Source: Aquifex sp.
GTDB taxonomy: Bacteria; Aquificota; Aquificia; Aquificales; Aquificaceae
DNA: 7,890 bases
Reading direction: 5' to 3'
Assembly (NCBI GenBank): GCA_015487405.1
Contig: WFPV01000176.1
Coordinates: 1-7,890 of the forward strand
The notes under the pieces: generated by a model
What the model saw: only the letters and a program-made list of their open reading frames with translations
The model's database searches: none
Told to the model about the DNA's origin: nothing
In this document: positions 7,095 to 7,890 of the stretch, piece after piece
Layout: every line of letters starts with the position of its first letter
Numbering within the stretch: position 1 is the first letter of the stretch
Translations under genes and position numbers: made by a program

Positions 7095-7106
7095 ATATTT
7101 AAATAT
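7095..7106. repeat. 12-base palindrome just upstream of coaBC
   Basis: ATATTTAAATAT is a perfect palindrome starting five bases before the coaBC ATG (minus strand), in a 67-base gap between coaBC and the repeat-protein gene. It could be an operator or part of a -10 region (TATATT lies across its upstream edge on the minus strand), but such palindromes arise readily in AT-rich DNA. I see no GC-rich hairpin with a U-tract in the gap, so there is no evidence that transcription from the upstream gene stops before coaBC. Confidence 0.3.
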
Positions 7107-7156
7107 ATGTAATAAAAGGATGTATTAAGGAAGAAGACGAAAAAGATGAAAACTAA

Positions 7157-7840
7157 TTAATCTTCATTGCATAGAAAGCCCCAAGCAAATTCAGAACCAT
7201 CTTTCCAAGCATGCTCAGAACCATCTTTCCAAGCATACTCCGAGCCATCTCTCCAAGCATACTCGGAACCATCTTTCCATGCATACTCCGAGCCGTCTTT
7301 CCATGCATACTCGGAACCATCTCTCCATGCATATTCAGAACCATCCTTCCAAGCATACTCAGAACCGTCTTTCCATGCATATTCCGAGCCATCTTTCCAT
7401 GCATACATAGCATAGTCACAAAACTCCTTCCTTGCTTTTCTATCCTTTTTAACTAAAGGATATAATAATTCTTTGAAATAATATTTTTGTAAATCCTTAT
7501 CTAATGTTGCTAAATACTTTTGGGCATCTTTGAATAGGTCCTGGGAGAATTTTTGGGGTTTAATTTTCACTACATAGTAAAAATCCTTTTCTAAAGGTGC
7601 TCTGGCAGTACACTCCCCTTCACTAATCCCTGCCAAATACATATTCAAAGCACAAGCTACTATTGAAGATGTAATCTCATCATTGTACTTTTTCTCCTCC
7701 TTAACCTTCTTCTCTTTTAAATCCTTATTTTCCTTTTTCTCCTTAGCTTCCTTAGCTATAGCTTGCGTGGAGATAGATAAAAGAAGCAGTAAAGCAGGGA
7801 AAAGCATCTTTTTCACAACTCCCTCCAATTTCATTTTCAT
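7157..7840 (-). CDS. Exported protein of unknown function with C-terminal octapeptide repeats
   Basis: I do not recognise this 227-residue protein. A signal peptide covers about residues 9-29, with a hydrophobic core MLFPALLLLLSIS and an AIA cleavage site before Lys30. Then come a Lys/Glu-rich stretch (30-51), a less biased domain (about 52-141) with Cys63, Cys77 and Cys141, and the repeat array (146-220). The chain closes with GFLCNED, including Cys224. Cys141 and Cys224 bracket the array, so a disulfide could join its ends. Without lipobox or C-terminal anchor it is probably periplasmic or secreted. Start choice is open. ATG 7840 is only two bases from GGAGG; ATG 7834 has an eight-base spacer. 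GTG at 7814-7816 follows a second GGAGG by five bases and gives the cleaner signal peptide (MKKMLFPAL). Base composition is AT-rich compared with coaBC. It may be co-transcribed with coaBC. Confidence 0.8.
   Translation of the reverse strand: MKMKLEGVVKKMLFPALLLLLSISTQAIAKEAKEKKENKDLKEKKVKEEKKYNDEITSSIVACALNMYLAGISEGECTARAPLEKDFYYVVKIKPQKFSQDLFKDAQKYLATLDKDLQKYYFKELLYPLVKKDRKARKEFCDYAMYAWKDGSEYAWKDGSEYAWKDGSEYAWRDGSEYAWKDGSEYAWKDGSEYAWRDGSEYAWKDGSEHAWKDGSEFAWGFLCNED
7181..7405 (-). repeat. Tandem 24-base coding repeat: nine octapeptide units plus a partial tenth
   Basis: Nine 24-base units occupy 7190-7405, and the first nine bases of a tenth follow (FAW, 7181-7189). The protein unit is YAWKDGSE. 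Units 4 and 7 have Arg for Lys, unit 9 starts with His, and the partial unit starts with Phe. At DNA level the copies differ mainly at third codon positions: Ala GCA/GCT, Asp GAT/GAC, Gly GGT/GGC, Ser TCT/TCG/TCC, Glu GAG/GAA, Lys AAA/AAG. GGC always occurs with TCG (units 1, 5 and 7). GCT is concentrated in the last units (7-9 and the partial, plus unit 3). The array is therefore old enough to have gathered silent changes while the peptide was kept. Confidence 0.95.
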
Positions 7841-7850
7841 CCCCTCCTTT
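7841..7850 (-). promoter_or_regulatory. Strong Shine-Dalgarno sequence of the repeat-protein gene
   Basis: On the minus strand AAAGGAGGGG directly precedes the first ATG (7840). It is a near-perfect anti-16S match and the only strong one I see ahead of a gene in this window. The spacing fits the second ATG (7834) better than the first. It suggests high translation of this gene. Confidence 0.65.
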
Positions 7851-7859
7851 TATTATTAA

Positions 7860-7865
7860 ATTATA
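7860..7865 (-). promoter_or_regulatory. Possible -10 box for the repeat-protein gene
   Basis: Minus-strand TATAAT is an exact sigma-70 -10 hexamer, 19 bases before the first ATG, inside a very AT-rich stretch. At a 17-base spacer the -35 position reads CTTCTA, which is not a consensus match, so the call is weak. Confidence 0.35.
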
Positions 7866-7890
7866 TAAATTTTTATTTAATATAGAAGAG

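Noticed and set aside
7181..7405. CRISPR array
   Set aside because: Units are contiguous 24-base coding repeats with no unique spacers between them, and they translate to a conserved peptide.
7153..7456. Three further open frames across the octapeptide repeat, with their own repeated peptides (HGKM..., SEPSFQAY..., ILRTIFPS...)
   Set aside because: A 24-base unit is a multiple of three, so any frame free of stops in one unit stays open through the array. Only the frame with the signal peptide, ribosome binding site and silent-site pattern is credible.

Overview
The window looks like a compact chromosome segment from a thermophilic Aquificales-type bacterium resembling Aquifex. This is inferred from Lys/Glu-rich proteins, moderate GC, almost no intergenic space, and start/stop or tail-to-tail overlaps at four of the gene junctions. 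No database search was possible, so the lineage is a judgement.

Layout: 1-213 (minus) is the N-terminal end of a TnpB/OrfB (IS200/IS605) protein that runs off the left edge. A 58-base AT-rich gap with a bulged inverted repeat and a 16-base-period direct repeat separates it from a small ribbon-helix-helix (RHH) protein at 272-463 (plus). Ten bases later come modA and modB (474-1852, plus), the binding protein and permease of a molybdate ABC importer, overlapping by ATGA; no modC follows. Converging on modB is a 273-residue PilT-like protein (2660-1839, minus) whose nucleotide-binding motifs are all lost. Divergent from it are cutA (2695-3009) and sbcC (3006-5942), also joined by an ATGA overlap. 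SbcC is full length, with a central CPVC zinc hook and intact ATPase motifs. Converging on sbcC with a 17-base overlap is coaBC (7089-5926, minus), the bifunctional coenzyme A enzyme. Upstream of it on the same strand is an exported protein of unknown function (7840-7157) ending in nine perfect or near-perfect copies of an eight-residue repeat (consensus YAWKDGSE) plus a partial tenth.

The genes fall into two groups. modAB, cutA, sbcC and coaBC are ordinary housekeeping or transport genes with mixed codon use. The tnpB end, the RHH gene, the PilT-like gene and the repeat-protein gene look more AT-rich and accessory. Hand counts give 37-38% GC in 1921-1980 and 2041-2100 (PilT-like), 17% in 7441-7500 (repeat protein) and 48% in 1321-1380 (modB). 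Clear Shine-Dalgarno sequences are nearly absent; the repeat-protein gene is the striking exception.

The most unusual items are the octapeptide-repeat exported protein, the intact but motif-less PilT paralogue, and the RHH gene placed between a tnpB end and the molybdate operon with possible operator-like repeats. I see no CRISPR array, tRNA, rRNA or convincing riboswitch.
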